Shown here: positions 63,209-64,000 of the stretch, piece after piece
Layout: every line of letters begins with the position of its first letter
Position numbering within the stretch: position 1 is the stretch's first letter
Notes under the pieces: generated by a model
What the model saw: only the letters and a program-made list of their open reading frames with translations
Databases searched by the model: none
Told to the model about the DNA's origin: nothing
Position numbers and translations under genes: made by a program
Source of the DNA: Afipia massiliensis
Lineage (GTDB): Bacteria > Pseudomonadota > Alphaproteobacteria > Rhizobiales > Xanthobacteraceae
Assembly: GCF_014203115.1 (NCBI RefSeq)
Contig: NZ_JACHIJ010000006.1
Span: 124,001 to 188,000 of the forward strand
DNA: 64,000 nt
Direction of reading: 5' to 3'

Positions 63209-64000
63209 CTATGCCGTATTAGGACGTGCAGCAAATTTCGATGGAGCCGGTTTCCAGCCGACCGCCATCAATTTTGCTGGGCTTGCAACGAGTGATTGCC
63301 CAATCCGGTTCCAAAGGTCCGCTTTTCCCATAGCTGTAAGAGTCCATGCCAGCCAGAACGGGCGAACAGAAAAGACGTTAGATTGCCGATGGTTGCGCCG
63401 CCGGATCTCTTGTACAATCTCCGCAAGGGTCACTGGATTTGGATCCGAGACGATAAAGGTCTCACCGACCGCTTGATCGACATTTTTTGCCGTTAAAACA
63501 GCTGAGCAAAAATTTTCGATTGATAAAACGGATCGACGGCTTTCGAGTGCGCCGATCGGCAGCGGTAACGGCAAGCGCGCAATCTTCTCGACCGTCTCAA
63601 AATTTCCTTTTGCACCAGGCCCGTAAACAACTACTGGCCTCAGGATCGTAAAAGGTACGCCGCTATCACGCACTGCGATTTCAGCGAGCAACTTTGAGAT
63701 ACCATAAGCATTCACCGGCGTTGGCACATCTTGTTCGGTCAAAATGCTTGCTGAAACGGGACCAGATTGAGCAGCGATCGATGAAACTTGAATGAAATGC
63801 ACACCTGTTTTAGCGGCCGTAATTGCTAACGACCTGGTCGCGAGGTGATTTACTGTATTATAGGTTTCGTCTGTGACCAGGGTATGAGCCGCACCGGCCA
63901 GATGGACGATGGAATCGATGCCCTCTACCAGTGGTGCCCAGTCCAATTCTGCTCTGGTAAAGTCAACGACTCGGACGCTTTCGACCCGCGGGTCCTGCGG
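63209..64000 (-). CDS. NAD-dependent sugar epimerase/reductase (N-terminus outside window)
   Basis: 264 codons seen; the 5' part with the dinucleotide-binding loop lies past the window edge. DSIVHLAGAAH, VSSIAAQSG and YGISKLLAE (Tyr/Lys pair) with TILRPVVVYGPGAKGNF are the extended-SDR pattern of the WbpV/WreQ/QnmD group (4-reductases of the N-acetylquinovosamine route) and of GalE-like proteins. Context with the WbpM-like and WecA-like genes favours the former. Codon use is more AT-rich than in the core genes. Confidence 0.82.
   Translation of the reverse strand, partial: PQDPRVESVRVVDFTRAELDWAPLVEGIDSIVHLAGAAHTLVTDETYNTVNHLATRSLAITAAKTGVHFIQVSSIAAQSGPVSASILTEQDVPTPVNAYGISKLLAEIAVRDSGVPFTILRPVVVYGPGAKGNFETVEKIARLPLPLPIGALESRRSVLSIENFCSAVLTAKNVDQAVGETFIVSDPNPVTLAEIVQEIRRRNHRQSNVFSVRPFWLAWTLTAMGKADLWNRIGQSLVASPAKLMAVGWKPAPSKFAARPNTA

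Noticed and set aside
1-64000. tRNA genes, rRNA genes, CRISPR arrays, integrase or transposase genes
   Set aside because: No TpsiC-arm-like GTTCGA-ATCC context, no regular direct repeats with spacers, and no recognisable recombinase protein in any frame.

Overview
The window looks like a chromosomal segment of an alphaproteobacterium of the Bradyrhizobium, Rhodopseudomonas, Afipia and Nitrobacter group (Nitrobacteraceae). The grounds are high GC, two branched-chain amino-acid type ABC transporter clusters (one carrying an acyl-CoA ligase gene), proteins that read like that family, and intergenic palindromic repeats typical of those genomes. Gene density is high. No tRNA, rRNA, CRISPR array, transposase or prophage gene was recognised. 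The genus call is an inference, because no database search was possible.

Layout. 1-10.5 kb: two minus-strand liv-type clusters. The first is livG, acyl-CoA ligase and livH, running off the left edge. The second is a complete livKHMGF. Between them lie a Crp/Fnr regulator and a CDF-family membrane protein. 10.8-13.2 kb: GDP-fucose synthase, PRC-barrel, DUF1810 and YjbQ proteins. 13.4-22.2 kb: a double-domain CoA transferase, a HemD-like protein bracketed by two copies of one palindromic repeat, purU, a host-attachment family protein, a MetE-like protein and a PerM-type membrane protein. 22.2-27.9 kb: an HlyD-like protein with its small membrane partner, then an ECF41 sigma-factor operon (NmrA-like SDR, AhpD-like protein, sigma factor) preceded by a good ECF41 promoter. 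28-32.3 kb: a methyl-cycle unit of an HTH-methyltransferase-like fusion, metK and ahcY. 32.4-48.5 kb: a glycosyltransferase and sugar epimerase pair, arginase, cspA, a Baeyer-Villiger type monooxygenase, a cupin, an HSL-type hydrolase, an adenylate cyclase, an arsR-arsC-aquaporin operon, an amidase, an FAH-family protein and an MsbA-like exporter. 48.6-64 kb: lipopolysaccharide genes. These cover the complete ADP-heptose route (gmhA, gmhB, hldE, hldD), two heptosyltransferases, galE, an O-antigen ligase, and genes suggesting an N-acetylquinovosamine-started O-antigen (WbpM-like dehydratase, WecA-like transferase, a GT4 enzyme, and an SDR cut by the right edge).

The most unusual signal is a family of twin hairpins at 36575-36738, 49772-49925 and 53361-53523. 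Each locus holds two hairpins of about 75 bp in mirror orientation, joined by an 11-12 nt AT-rich linker. Nearly every hairpin end is CTAG. Intact members have a 10-bp lower stem, a 3-nt bulge (AAA on one arm, TTT on the mirror copy) and a 15-16 bp upper stem. Stem sequences differ strongly between copies, yet both arms change together so pairing is kept. Two of the three loci end 23-27 nt before the start codons of heptose-pathway genes (waaC, hldD). A second unexplained stretch, about 43789-44345, carries at least eight perfect stem-loops and no credible gene; it may be a structured RNA or a multicopy repeat.
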